DNA from: Gemmatimonadota bacterium
Lineage (GTDB): Bacteria > Gemmatimonadota > Gemmatimonadetes > Gemmatimonadales > Gemmatimonadaceae
DNA length: 36,418 nt
Direction: 5' to 3'
Assembly: GCA_003171215.1 (NCBI GenBank)
Contig: PMYN01000078.1
Location: 2,452 to 38,869 of the forward strand
Shown here: positions 17,198 to 25,133 of the stretch, piece after piece
Numbering within the stretch: the first letter of the stretch is position 1
Layout of the letters: each line of letters begins with the position of its first letter
Program-made: the position numbers and the translations under genes
Notes under the pieces: model-generated
What the model was told of the DNA's origin: nothing
Databases searched by the model: none
The model's input: only the letters and a program-made list of their open reading frames with translations

Positions 17198-17992
17198 GTG
17201 ACATCGCAATCGTCTTGCCCCCTCTTCTCCATGCCGGCCGCATTCGTGGTGAGCCTTGTCCTTTCGGCATGCGGAAGCGGCGAGCGCCATCAGTCTGCTG
17301 CGTCCTACGAGGTAACAGGTCGTTTCCCGCATGATCCAACGGCCTACACGCAGGGTCTCGTGTGGGCTGACGGTATTCTCTTCGAGAGCACGGGGCTGTA
17401 CGGCCAGTCAGAGTTGCGACGCGTCGATCTTCGCTCGGGTCGAGTACTGGCGTCGCGACCGCTCACAGCGGATCGCTTTGGCGAAGGACTCGCCTTGCTG
17501 AACGGCCGCCTGTATCAGCTCACGTGGAAGGAAGGCGTGGCCTATACCTACGATGCAGCCACGCTCGCGCCTCGCGATTCATTTCATTATGCCGGACAAG
17601 GATGGGGACTCGCCACCGATGGGACGTCGCTGATCATGAGTGATGGTTCCGATTCCCTTCGTGTCCTGTCACCGGCGACCTTTCATGTGCAACGCGTGGT
17701 GCACGTTCGGTACAACGGCGCGCCTTTGTACCAGCTGAATGAGTTGGAGTATGTCAACGGCGAGGTGCTCGCCAATGTCTACCAGTCCAACTGGGTCATG
17801 CGGATCGATCCTGCTACAGGCACCGTGCGTGAGGCGATCGACTTTGCCGACCTGTATCCGGAGCGCCCTGCAACGGCCGAAGTCATGAATGGCATCGCGC
17901 TCGCGCCGGACGGTCATCAGCTGTTGCTGACGGGTAAGCTGTGGCCCGTGCTGTTTCAGGTGCGACTTGGCGCGCCACTCAGCCATCGCTGA
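17198..17992 (+). CDS. glutaminyl-peptide cyclotransferase, plant type, lipoprotein
   Basis: 264 residues from GTG 17198; ATG 17231 (residue 12) is an alternative start. Hydrophobic residues 14-24 end in lipobox L22-S23-A24-C25, so the protein should be lipid-anchored. The mature part is the five-bladed propeller of the plant-type QC family: FPHDPTAYTQGLVW, LFESTGLYGQSELRRVDL, FGEGLALLNGRLYQLTW, GWGLATDG, LNELEYVNGEVLANV and MNGIALAPDG with LLTGKLWPVLFQV. These cover the conserved E-S-T-G, Q-L-T-W, N-E-L-E and T-G-K-x-W positions. It forms pyroglutamate from N-terminal Gln and is unrelated in fold to the M28-type enzyme at 5870. Its 3' end lies 11 bases from the convergent cyclase gene. Confidence 0.88.
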   Translation: MTSQSSCPLFSMPAAFVVSLVLSACGSGERHQSAASYEVTGRFPHDPTAYTQGLVWADGILFESTGLYGQSELRRVDLRSGRVLASRPLTADRFGEGLALLNGRLYQLTWKEGVAYTYDAATLAPRDSFHYAGQGWGLATDGTSLIMSDGSDSLRVLSPATFHVQRVVHVRYNGAPLYQLNELEYVNGEVLANVYQSNWVMRIDPATGTVREAIDFADLYPERPATAEVMNGIALAPDGHQLLLTGKLWPVLFQVRLGAPLSHR

Positions 17993-18003
17993 ACGCGAAC
18001 GCT

Positions 18004-18780
18004 CTACGCCGGCGAAATCGCCAGCACGCGCAGCGGACTGCCGCTCCCGTCCACGATCTTGAGAGGCGCCGCGATCACCACCGCGCCCGTCGCCGGGAGC
18101 TGCTCGAGGTTGCACAGACTCGCCAGCCCGAACTTGCCGTTGCCGTGCATCGTGGAGTGATTCGGGAACGGCGGATCGAACGTGCCCGCCTGGCCGGCGT
18201 CGGTGCCCACCGTCTCGACGCCAACGCCGAGGACGTCGCGGTCCTTCGCCAGCAGCTCGGACGTGCTCCTGTGGAATCCGGGGCTGTGCGGGCCGTCGGT
18301 CTTCACATTGAGGAACTTCGCCGGATCGGTTCGCTTGCTCCAGCCGGTGCGCAACAGAACCCATGCGCCGCGAGGAATCGGGCCGTGCTGCTTCTCCCAC
18401 GCCGTCATGTGGTCCGGCATCAGCAAGAAGTCCTCATTCTTCGCGACATCGGCCGTCACGTCGATCACGCAGGCGGGGCCGACGAAGCGACGCACCGGAA
18501 TGGTGTCGCACCGGTTGTCTGGGAAATCCTTGCCTGTGATCCAGTGCACCGGCGCGTCGAAGTGCGTTCCCGTGTGCTCACCCATCCGGATCGTGTTCCA
18601 GTACCACCCCGGTCCCTTGTCGTCGTAACGGGAGATGACGTCCATCGAGACGCCGGGCGACGACGCGAAGATCGGTGGCAGCCCGATCACCGGCGTATCC
18701 GGTCCGAGCGGCTGCGTGAGATCCACGATCTTCAGTTCGCCCGAATCGAGCGAGGCGATGAGGTCGGCGAGAACGGACAT
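18004..18780 (-). CDS. cyclase-family metal hydrolase, kynurenine-formamidase-like
   Basis: 258 residues from ATG 18780. It belongs to the cyclase family (PF04199), with the metal-binding motif HTGTHFDAPVH at 69-79 (H69, H73, D75, H79). VDLTQPLGPDTPVI at the N-terminus is the family's opening strand and turn. Members open amide or lactone bonds, for example N-formylkynurenine in tryptophan breakdown, but many have other or unknown substrates. There is no signal peptide. It is the last gene of the five-gene minus-strand operon, 50 bases after the transporter gene. The class V aminotransferase fold upstream is the one kynureninase uses, and the transporter family includes a bacterial tryptophan carrier, so an aromatic amino acid route is possible. 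This is not shown by the sequence. Confidence 0.82.
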   Translation of the reverse strand: MSVLADLIASLDSGELKIVDLTQPLGPDTPVIGLPPIFASSPGVSMDVISRYDDKGPGWYWNTIRMGEHTGTHFDAPVHWITGKDFPDNRCDTIPVRRFVGPACVIDVTADVAKNEDFLLMPDHMTAWEKQHGPIPRGAWVLLRTGWSKRTDPAKFLNVKTDGPHSPGFHRSTSELLAKDRDVLGVGVETVGTDAGQAGTFDPPFPNHSTMHGNGKFGLASLCNLEQLPATGAVVIAAPLKIVDGSGSPLRVLAISPA

Positions 18781-18830
18781 TGATCAATTCCTGATTTGAA
18801 GAGTTGGCCGCAAGAGGAAAGCGGCGTGCG

Positions 18831-20168
18831 TCAAACGCCGCTAAAGGTGCGGAACACCTGCGTCAGCAGCCAGTACGCGCCGACACCGAGGATAATCACC
18901 GGAATGCCGAAGCGGATCCAGTTGAAGACCCACATCGGCACCGGTTTCTCGCCAGCACCGAACAGCTCCTTCAACGCCGCGGCGCGGTTCATGCACCAAC
19001 CGAGCGTGACCACGGCGAGGAGCGACCCGAGTGTCTGCATCCCCGAGCCGAACGTCAGGTCCCAGGGAACGAAGATCGCATTGTTGATGCTCGGCGGAAT
19101 CGCGAGGATGAAACAGGCGGCGGACATCACCCACACCGCGCGCTTGCGCGTGAGCCGCGTGTTGTCCGTGAGCCCAGCGACCAGCACTTCCACCGCGCCG
19201 ATGTCGGACAGGTAGCCCGCCCCGAAAAGGCTGATGAAGAAGAGGGAACCGAACAGCCATCCCGCGGGCATCGCCGCGAACACCCTGGGCAACGTGTTGA
19301 AGATGAGCCCCGGACCCGAGGCCGGCTCGAGCTTGAACGCAAACACCGCCGGAATGACAGCGAGCCCGGCGATGAGCGATGAACCCGTGTCGCCGATCAC
19401 GGTCCACAGCGCGGGACGTGCGAGGTTCTCGTCGGCATGCAGGTACGACCCGTACACCACCATGAACGTGCCACCCAGGGACAGCGCAAAGATGGCGTGT
19501 CCGATGGCCGCCGCCATCACGTTCGCGGTCAAGTCGGCGAAGCGGAACTCGAGCAGGTACCAGCGCACACCCGCCATCGCGCCGGGCAGCGTCAGCGAGC
19601 GGATCATCACGAGGATCGTCACGATCGTCATCGCCGGCAGCACGATCGTGCTCACCACCTCGATCCCCTTGCGCACGCCCCTGAGGACGACCACCGCGCA
19701 GGCGAGGATCACGACGCCGGTGCAGGCGAGCTGGAGGAGGAACGACTTGAGGACGAAGCCGTGGTCGGGGGGCAGGATGGCCGCGGCGTCGAACGGGACG
19801 TGCGCAACCATCGCTACCTGGCCGACGGTGTAGTACAACACCCAGCCGATCACCGCCGAGTAGTAGCCGGTGGCCGCGGTGACGACGAAGAAGAAGAACC
19901 AGCCGACGTATCTCCCGAGCGGCAAGCCTCCCAACTGGAACGCGCCCACCGGTCCGCGACGCGTGTGGCGGCCGAGGGCGAACTCGGCCATCAACGCCGG
20001 CACGCCGATGACGACCGACACGAGGGTGTAGAAGAGCACGAACGCGGCGCCGCCGAACTTTCCTACCATGTACGGAAAGCGCCACACATGGCCGAGGCCC
20101 ACGGAAACGCCGACGATCGTCATCAACCCGCCGAAGCGGGATGCGAACGTCTCACGGGCCTCGCTCAC
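18831..20168 (-). CDS. Na+-dependent neurotransmitter-symporter-family (NSS/SNF) transporter
   Basis: 445 residues from GTG 20168. The start overlaps the aminotransferase stop as GTGA, so translation is coupled. The first helix has the SNF signature VGVSVGLGHVWRFPYMVGKFGGAAF, which forms the Na+ and substrate sites in LeuT. About eleven hydrophobic segments follow, as in bacterial SNF proteins. ALSLGGTFMVVYGSYL corresponds to helix 6, and YLSDIGAVEVLVAGL to the helix 8 region that completes a sodium site. Substrates of this family are amino acids and amines, taken up with Na+. In this operon it is probably the importer of the compound the enzymes degrade. Confidence 0.92.
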   Translation of the reverse strand: MSEARETFASRFGGLMTIVGVSVGLGHVWRFPYMVGKFGGAAFVLFYTLVSVVIGVPALMAEFALGRHTRRGPVGAFQLGGLPLGRYVGWFFFFVVTAATGYYSAVIGWVLYYTVGQVAMVAHVPFDAAAILPPDHGFVLKSFLLQLACTGVVILACAVVVLRGVRKGIEVVSTIVLPAMTIVTILVMIRSLTLPGAMAGVRWYLLEFRFADLTANVMAAAIGHAIFALSLGGTFMVVYGSYLHADENLARPALWTVIGDTGSSLIAGLAVIPAVFAFKLEPASGPGLIFNTLPRVFAAMPAGWLFGSLFFISLFGAGYLSDIGAVEVLVAGLTDNTRLTRKRAVWVMSAACFILAIPPSINNAIFVPWDLTFGSGMQTLGSLLAVVTLGWCMNRAAALKELFGAGEKPVPMWVFNWIRFGIPVIILGVGAYWLLTQVFRTFSGV

Positions 20169-21319
20169 GTGGCGTGCTCGAGTTCGGCGAGGAGGTCGAG
20201 CGCGCGGTCGACGTCGTCGAGTGTGGTGTAGAAGTGCGGCGCAAGGCGGATCACCTCGCCGCGCGCCGAGGGGAGGACGCCGCGCGCGCGCATCGCCGCC
20301 TCGACCGCGTGCGAGTTGCGCACGATGAACGCGGTGGTCGCGGTCTTGCGAGTGATGTCGTCCGAACCGTGCAGCGTGAGGCCGCGTGACCGGCCGCCCG
20401 CGATCAGGCGCCGGCCGAGCACCTCGTGCCAGGCACGGATCTTCGCGGGGCCGAGCTCGTTGATGATCTCCATGCCGGCTCGCGACACGTACGCATTGAT
20501 CACGGGCGGCGTGCCGCTGTCGAACCGGCTGGCCGTCGGCGACCAGTCGAGCGACTTGGCGTCGAACGCAAATGGATTGGCCCGGCCGAACCAGCCGGTC
20601 ACGCTCGGGTGCAGTGACTCGACGATCTCCGGTCGCACGTACAGGAAGGCGATTCCGGGAATCCCCATCAGGAACTTGAGATTCCCCGACGCCAAAAAGT
20701 CGACACCGAGCGCGCGCACATTCACCGGTATCGTGCCGAGGGTCTGGTAGACGTCCAGGAACGAGAGGGCGCCGGCCTCGCGCGCCCGCGCCGCGATGCG
20801 CGCGGCGTCCTGGATGAATCCGTTGACGTAGTAGCCGTGACAGGCCGAGACGAGCGCGGTGCGGTCGTCCACGAGCGCGTCGTACACCGCCGGATCGATC
20901 GATCCGTTGCGCACCGGTGCCCACGACACGCGTGCGCCGCGCCGTTCCTGCGCCAGCCAGACGTGGGCGACGGTCGGAAACTCGGCCTCGCTTACGACAA
21001 TTCCGGTGCGGCGACCGCCGAGGTCGAGCGCACTGGCCACCGCGCTGGCGGCCTCCGACACCGAGCTGAACACCGCAATATCGGCGGCCGTCGCCCCGAT
21101 GAGCTTCGCGAACTCGGCCTTGGCCAGCGCCACCTCGGCCATCCATGCGTCCCAGTCCATCCCGCTCGTGTTCCACGAGTCGAGGTAGCGCTCGGCGGCG
21201 GCGCGGGTCGCGTCGGTCTGCGGCGCCTGCGAGCAATTGTTCATCGGAACGCACGACGCGAGCAGCGGAATCCGGCGGCGCCACACGCCGAGGTCGTACC
21301 CGGGCCGCGCGCCGGTCAA
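20165..21319 (-). CDS. class V PLP-dependent aminotransferase
   Basis: 384 residues if translation starts at TTG 21319, which overlaps the upstream stop as TTGA and follows GGGGGTGG. GTG 21286 is the alternative. The opening IPLLASCVPMNNCSQAP is the fold's usual N-terminal 'LNN' segment. FSSVSEAASAVASAL supplies the cofactor phosphate contact. The Asp facing the pyridine nitrogen is in FLDVYQTLG (D189) and the Schiff-base lysine in LASGNLKFLMG (K215). The C-terminal domain ends in VIRLAPHFYTTLDDVDRALDLL. The class includes serine/phosphonate aminotransferases, cysteine desulfurases and kynureninase. It is more like the aminotransferase/kynureninase-type members than desulfurases. The substrate is not evident. 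It sits between decarboxylase subunits and the transporter. Confidence 0.85.
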   Translation of the reverse strand: MTGARPGYDLGVWRRRIPLLASCVPMNNCSQAPQTDATRAAAERYLDSWNTSGMDWDAWMAEVALAKAEFAKLIGATAADIAVFSSVSEAASAVASALDLGGRRTGIVVSEAEFPTVAHVWLAQERRGARVSWAPVRNGSIDPAVYDALVDDRTALVSACHGYYVNGFIQDAARIAARAREAGALSFLDVYQTLGTIPVNVRALGVDFLASGNLKFLMGIPGIAFLYVRPEIVESLHPSVTGWFGRANPFAFDAKSLDWSPTASRFDSGTPPVINAYVSRAGMEIINELGPAKIRAWHEVLGRRLIAGGRSRGLTLHGSDDITRKTATTAFIVRNSHAVEAAMRARGVLPSARGEVIRLAPHFYTTLDDVDRALDLLAELEHAT

Positions 21320-21906
21320 GAGGCCACCCCCGCCGAACGCTTCCGGTCGAGGATCCAGCGCCTGAAGCGGAAGGCATTCTCGGGCAACTGCAGGTCCATT
21401 CCGTAGTGCTCGGGGCCGACGGCAGCGACCTTGGCGACGATCACGCTCAGTTCGTCGCGCTCGAGCGCCGCCATGAACGCCTCGCCAAACTCGACCGCGC
21501 TCGCTGCCGACGCCACGTGCTCGATCCCTGCGCCGCGCGCGATCGCGGCGAGGTCGGTCACGCCCGAGGTCGTCTGCGAGTGGAAGCCGCCGGTGGAGAG
21601 GAGGCTCCCGTTGTCGAAGACGACGTGAATCAGGTTCTTCGGCCGGTAGCGGGCCAGTGTCGCGAACGTGCCGAGGTTCATCAGCACCGAGCCGTCGCCG
21701 TCGAGCACGATCACCCGTTCGCCCGGGAGGTGCATCGCCAGCCCGAGCCCGATGGACGACGCGAGCCCCATCGCGTGCTGGAGGTAGAAGAAGTTCTCGC
21801 GATGGCCGAGGTTGTACAGCTCCTGGGCGCACGCGCCCATGATCGTGACCACGAGCTTGTCCTGCAGCTCGGGGTAGATCATCTCGAGACAGCCGGCGCG
21901 TTCCAT
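21316..21906 (-). CDS. thiamine-diphosphate decarboxylase, TPP-binding (beta) subunit
   Basis: 196 residues from ATG 21906, which shares one base with the alpha-subunit stop (TAATG). It carries the C-terminal TPP-binding domain alone: AMGLASSIGLGLA, then the GDG...N diphosphate/Mg2+ motif (GDGSVLMNLG, 70-79), HVVFDNGSLLSTGGFHSQT and a short C-terminal helix. Stand-alone subunits of this size are typical of sulfopyruvate decarboxylase (ComE) and phosphonopyruvate decarboxylase-like enzymes, which decarboxylate 3-sulfo- or 3-phosphono-pyruvate to the aldehyde. The exact 2-oxo acid cannot be read from the sequence. No PEP mutase or sulfolactate gene is nearby. Confidence 0.85.
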   Translation of the reverse strand: MERAGCLEMIYPELQDKLVVTIMGACAQELYNLGHRENFFYLQHAMGLASSIGLGLAMHLPGERVIVLDGDGSVLMNLGTFATLARYRPKNLIHVVFDNGSLLSTGGFHSQTTSGVTDLAAIARGAGIEHVASAASAVEFGEAFMAALERDELSVIVAKVAAVGPEHYGMDLQLPENAFRFRRWILDRKRSAGVAS

Positions 21907-22415
21907 TAGTCCTCCATCAGGTCGCGCGTGAGCAGAAGCGCGACGGGAGAGAGGGAACTCTGCGAGAACGTCCACGCCTCGCGAATCTGCTTCGCGACCT
22001 TCTGCGGGTCGCGGGCGTACTCGAACGGGATGCCGAGCGCGCGGATCACGCCTTCGGTGACGATGCCGCCGCGCGTGTGCCACGGGTATGGTTCCCCCCA
22101 GTGGCCGCGCAACGCGATCAGCATGCACAGCGGAATGGAATAGAGCTCGGCGAGCGAGACGATGCCGTTGATCGCGCCGAGGAAGCCGTGGTTCTGCATG
22201 AGGAGGATGTGAGGTGTGCCGGCGAAGTACGCGCCGGCGGCGATGCCGACCGCTTCCTCCTCCTTGGCGACCTGGACGAGCTGCATGTCCGGGTCGTCTT
22301 CCGCGCGCTGGAGGAGAAGGCCGAGCCACGTTTCGGGAAGCGCCGATACCGACCTGATGCCGGCGGCCTTGATTCCGTCGAAGATGATCTTGCTGTTTTC
22401 GTACGAGACGGTCAT
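21906..22415 (-). CDS. thiamine-diphosphate decarboxylase, pyrimidine-binding (alpha) subunit
   Basis: 169 residues from ATG 22415; an in-frame TTG at 22427 is less likely. This is the N-terminal PYR domain of TPP enzymes. The catalytic Glu that activates the cofactor lies in VAKEEEAVGIAAGAYFAG (E52-E54). FDGIKAAGIRSVSALPETWLG forms the first Rossmann-like unit, and MQNHGFLGAINGIVSLAELYSIP completes the active-site wall. It corresponds to ComD of sulfopyruvate decarboxylase. It leads the five-gene operon and diverges from the MscS gene across a 199-base gap. That gap should hold the operon promoter, but no convincing -35/-10 pair could be picked. Confidence 0.85.
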   Translation of the reverse strand: MTVSYENSKIIFDGIKAAGIRSVSALPETWLGLLLQRAEDDPDMQLVQVAKEEEAVGIAAGAYFAGTPHILLMQNHGFLGAINGIVSLAELYSIPLCMLIALRGHWGEPYPWHTRGGIVTEGVIRALGIPFEYARDPQKVAKQIREAWTFSQSSLSPVALLLTRDLMED

Positions 22416-22614
22416 TGCGTGATCCAAAAAGACGGAAAAAGACCTTCAGTCGCCCGCCGGAAGTATCGTGCGCATCGCTCGGCGTGTCGAGCGCGCGGCT
22501 CGGATTCGTCACAAGCGTCTGCCGCGTGCGAGCCGTTCGGTTGCCACATGCCACCGAGCCGCCCGATTATCCTATGGAGATCGGATTCGTCTCACCTCGG
22601 CTCCAGTGCCCGCC

Positions 22615-24378
22615 ATGAGGCTCAAACAGAACGCTGGCGTTCTCGTGATCGTCGCCGCGTTGCTCGCGGTCGCCTACGGCGTCTCTCGAACCGGCAGCCA
22701 GGCCGCACCTCCGTCGGTGCGTACCGCTCCACGCGCGCCATCCGACCGAACGATCGTCGTCGATCAAAGCTCTCTCATCACGGCAGAGCAGCTCGTCCGC
22801 ATGCCCACGACCGCCGACGAACGGCCGTTCGCCGAAGACGCCCTGCGCAGCGCCGATGGGGAGATGGATCTGGCGTTCGCGCAGGCTGTGCGGCGGACGG
22901 CCAACCAGCCGCCCGCGAAGTCGGAGGACGCCAAGGAAGCCGATTCGCGCCTGCAGCGGGCACTGCGCGCACTCTCGGCTGATCAGGCTCAGGTTGCCTC
23001 GCTCACGGCCGCCCTGGGCAAAGCGAACGTCGCCGGCGCCGAGTCGCTCCACGACCGGCTCGACCTCGTGCAGGCGCAAGCCGCGCTGGATCAGGACGAG
23101 GTGGACGACGCCCGGCAGGATCTCCGGCGCGCGGGCGGCGACCCGCAGGGCCGGATGCAAGACATGATCGCAGAGCACGACGCTGCATCGAAAAGCTCCG
23201 ACAGCATACGCGTCGTCGTCGCGAATCCCGTCGAATTGCACGGGCTTGTTCGCCGCCTGCAGGCTCTGCAAGCCTTGTACGCGAAGGAGGCGCTGGTGAG
23301 GCGGGCCAAGGCGGCCGCCGATTCGCTCGCCGGCCTCTTCAGGCAGCGCCACGACAGTGTGGAAGCGCGCACCTCGGCCGTCGTGCGCGACTCGGCGACC
23401 GCGCACCTGAGCCACGACTCCTCGGCGGCCCTGCTCGCGATCACGCAGCGCCGCGCCCTCGACGGGAAGATCCGGGCGACGCTCGACCAGCGCGTCGACA
23501 ACCAGCACCGACTCGCCGACGCCTACACCGGATGGATCGCGGTGCTGCGCACGGAGGAGATCGGCGTCGTGAACCGCGCACTGCGCGGCGTCGAGCTGAT
23601 ACTCGTCATCGTGCTCGTCACGCTGCTCCTCGCCCGCTGGATCGAGCACGTGCTCGGCGCCAAGTCGCTCGACCGCCGTCGAACGCAGACGCTCTACATG
23701 CTCGCGCGGGTGTCGCTGCAGGTGCTCGCCGCGCTGCTGATCCTCCTCGTGATCTTCGGCAAGCCCGACAACCTCGGCACGATCCTCGGCCTTGCCGGCG
23801 CCGGCCTGACCGTGGCGCTCAAGGACTTCATCATCGGCTTCATCGGCTGGTTCGTGCTGATGGGCAGGAACGGCATTCGCCTCGGCGACTTCGTCGAGAT
23901 CAACGGCGTGACCGGGGAAGTGGTGCAGCTCGGTGTGTTCTACACGGTGCTGCTCGAAACGGGCGACTGGACCGAGTCGGGTCATCCGACCGGCCGACGC
24001 GTGACGTTCATGAACGGTTTTGCGGTCGAGGGACATTACTTCAACTTCTCGACGTCGGGACGGTGGCTTGGGGACGACGTGCGAATCGTCGTGCCGGCGG
24101 GACGCGACCCATATCCCATCGCCGAGGCGCTGCAGAAGCAGGTCGAGGCGGCGACGGCCGAGAATGCGCGCGAAGCCGAGGAGCAGTGGAAGGAGGCGGG
24201 GCGTTCACCGCAGTCGACCGCACCGGCGGCGGCAAGCGTCAGTCTCAGGCCGGTCGCGAGCGGAGTGGAAATCACGGTTCGCTACATCACGCGCGTGGCG
24301 GAGCGCGAAGAACTGCGCGGGAAATTGTATCACACGGCGGTGGACATGCTCGGGGGAACGAAGGCGTCCGCCGGGTGA
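22615..24378 (+). CDS. MscS-family mechanosensitive channel with long periplasmic coiled-coil domain
   Basis: 587 residues from ATG 22615; upstream in-frame sequence lacks a good start. Residues 5-22 form a signal/anchor helix. About 60-320 are charged, Ala-rich and heptad-like (for example QAVRRTANQPPAKSEDAKEA and DQDEVDDARQDLRR), as in MscK-like channels with a periplasmic extension. Two helices follow (VELILVIVLVTLLLA and VSLQVLAALLILLVIF), then the pore helix TILGLAGAGLTVALKDFIIG and the cytoplasmic beta domain beginning GIRLGDFVEINGVTGEVVQLG. The conserved Gly/Ala packing of the pore helix is present. It should open under membrane tension to release solutes during osmotic downshock. Confidence 0.85.
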   Translation: MRLKQNAGVLVIVAALLAVAYGVSRTGSQAAPPSVRTAPRAPSDRTIVVDQSSLITAEQLVRMPTTADERPFAEDALRSADGEMDLAFAQAVRRTANQPPAKSEDAKEADSRLQRALRALSADQAQVASLTAALGKANVAGAESLHDRLDLVQAQAALDQDEVDDARQDLRRAGGDPQGRMQDMIAEHDAASKSSDSIRVVVANPVELHGLVRRLQALQALYAKEALVRRAKAAADSLAGLFRQRHDSVEARTSAVVRDSATAHLSHDSSAALLAITQRRALDGKIRATLDQRVDNQHRLADAYTGWIAVLRTEEIGVVNRALRGVELILVIVLVTLLLARWIEHVLGAKSLDRRRTQTLYMLARVSLQVLAALLILLVIFGKPDNLGTILGLAGAGLTVALKDFIIGFIGWFVLMGRNGIRLGDFVEINGVTGEVVQLGVFYTVLLETGDWTESGHPTGRRVTFMNGFAVEGHYFNFSTSGRWLGDDVRIVVPAGRDPYPIAEALQKQVEAATAENAREAEEQWKEAGRSPQSTAPAAASVSLRPVASGVEITVRYITRVAEREELRGKLYHTAVDMLGGTKASAG

Positions 24379-24391
24379 TGGCGTCGACATT

Positions 24392-24895
24392 ATGACCAGG
24401 ACATTCCTTGACCGTCACCATCCTCGCTTGCTCTGTGAATGCTGCGGTTTTCCGACGCGAGCTGTTTCAGCGCTCGCCCCGGGAATAGCCGATTATTCAA
24501 GCACGGCGAGGGACTGCCCATTGTGCGGGTGGGAGAACGCCGCGGTCGATGCACACGGCGAGACTCTCGAGGCCGCTGCGGACGAGGGCGCCGCGCGCAA
24601 CGGCGGCCACTCGCTCGCCGAAGCGCAGTCGAACTTCCGGCGATTCCTGTCGATGTACGATCCGGCGCAGCCGGAACCCTGGATGCCCGAGCCGCCGACG
24701 AGCGAAGAAATGCGCTGGAAGGAGGAACTCGTGCGCCAGTACAAGAGGATCGTGGACCCTTACGCCGTGGATGGGCCCAACGCGCTGGAACAAATCCTTG
24801 CACTGGAGAGCGCGCTGTCGGAAGCGGAAGAGATGCGTGTCGAGGAGGCGCAGGTTCCCATCGAGCCGTCTGCCGAAGAGTCTACCGACCAATGA
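24392..24895 (+). CDS. CPCC-type cysteine-rich protein
   Basis: 167 residues from ATG 24392, 13 bases after the channel gene. Near the N-terminus are C15-x-C17-C18-G and, 24 residues on, C42-P-L-C45-G-W, the arrangement of the CPCC family (PF14206), a putative zinc-binding domain. The rest is acidic and helical (EEMRWKEELVRQYKRI and LEQILALESALSEAEEMRVEEA), with no signal or membrane segment. Function is unknown; members are often found beside toxins or in defence-related and uncharacterised contexts, which is not evident here. Confidence 0.7.
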   Translation: MTRTFLDRHHPRLLCECCGFPTRAVSALAPGIADYSSTARDCPLCGWENAAVDAHGETLEAAADEGAARNGGHSLAEAQSNFRRFLSMYDPAQPEPWMPEPPTSEEMRWKEELVRQYKRIVDPYAVDGPNALEQILALESALSEAEEMRVEEAQVPIEPSAEESTDQ

Positions 24896-24952
24896 GGAGA
24901 CTCGCCCGCCGAAGATGTAGATCTCGAATCTTTTCCGTCTGGAGGCATGCGT

Positions 24953-25126
24953 ATGAGCCAGTTCCTCCTGAAGGAGCCGAGCGCCTATCTCCCGCTGGCC
25001 ATGTCGCTCGCCGCGCTGGCCATCGTGCTTGCGCACTATGCCGTGTACGGTATCGTCCATCTGCTTTCTCACTTAGCCGAACAGCCAGCCTCGTGGTATT
25101 TTGGGATCGTCACCCGTTCCCCATGA
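24953..25126 (+). CDS. small membrane protein, 57 residues
   Basis: ATG 24953 is 7 bases after a perfect GGAGG (24941-24945); an in-frame ATG at 24947 is too close to it. The stop is TGA 25124-25126. One hydrophobic segment runs from about 14 to 42 (LPLAMSLAALAIVLAHYAVYG, then IVHLLSHLA), flanked by a charged N-terminus (KEPSAY). The segment is long enough for one tilted or two short helices. No family is assigned with confidence. The stop lies 7 bases before the GTG of the dipeptidase gene, so the two are probably coupled. Confidence 0.55.
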   Translation: MSQFLLKEPSAYLPLAMSLAALAIVLAHYAVYGIVHLLSHLAEQPASWYFGIVTRSP

Positions 25127-25133
25127 GGCTCCC

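Noticed and set aside
22567-24036. 489-residue open frame opposite the MscS gene
   Set aside because: No recognisable motifs; the forward frame encodes the pore helix and beta domain of MscS.
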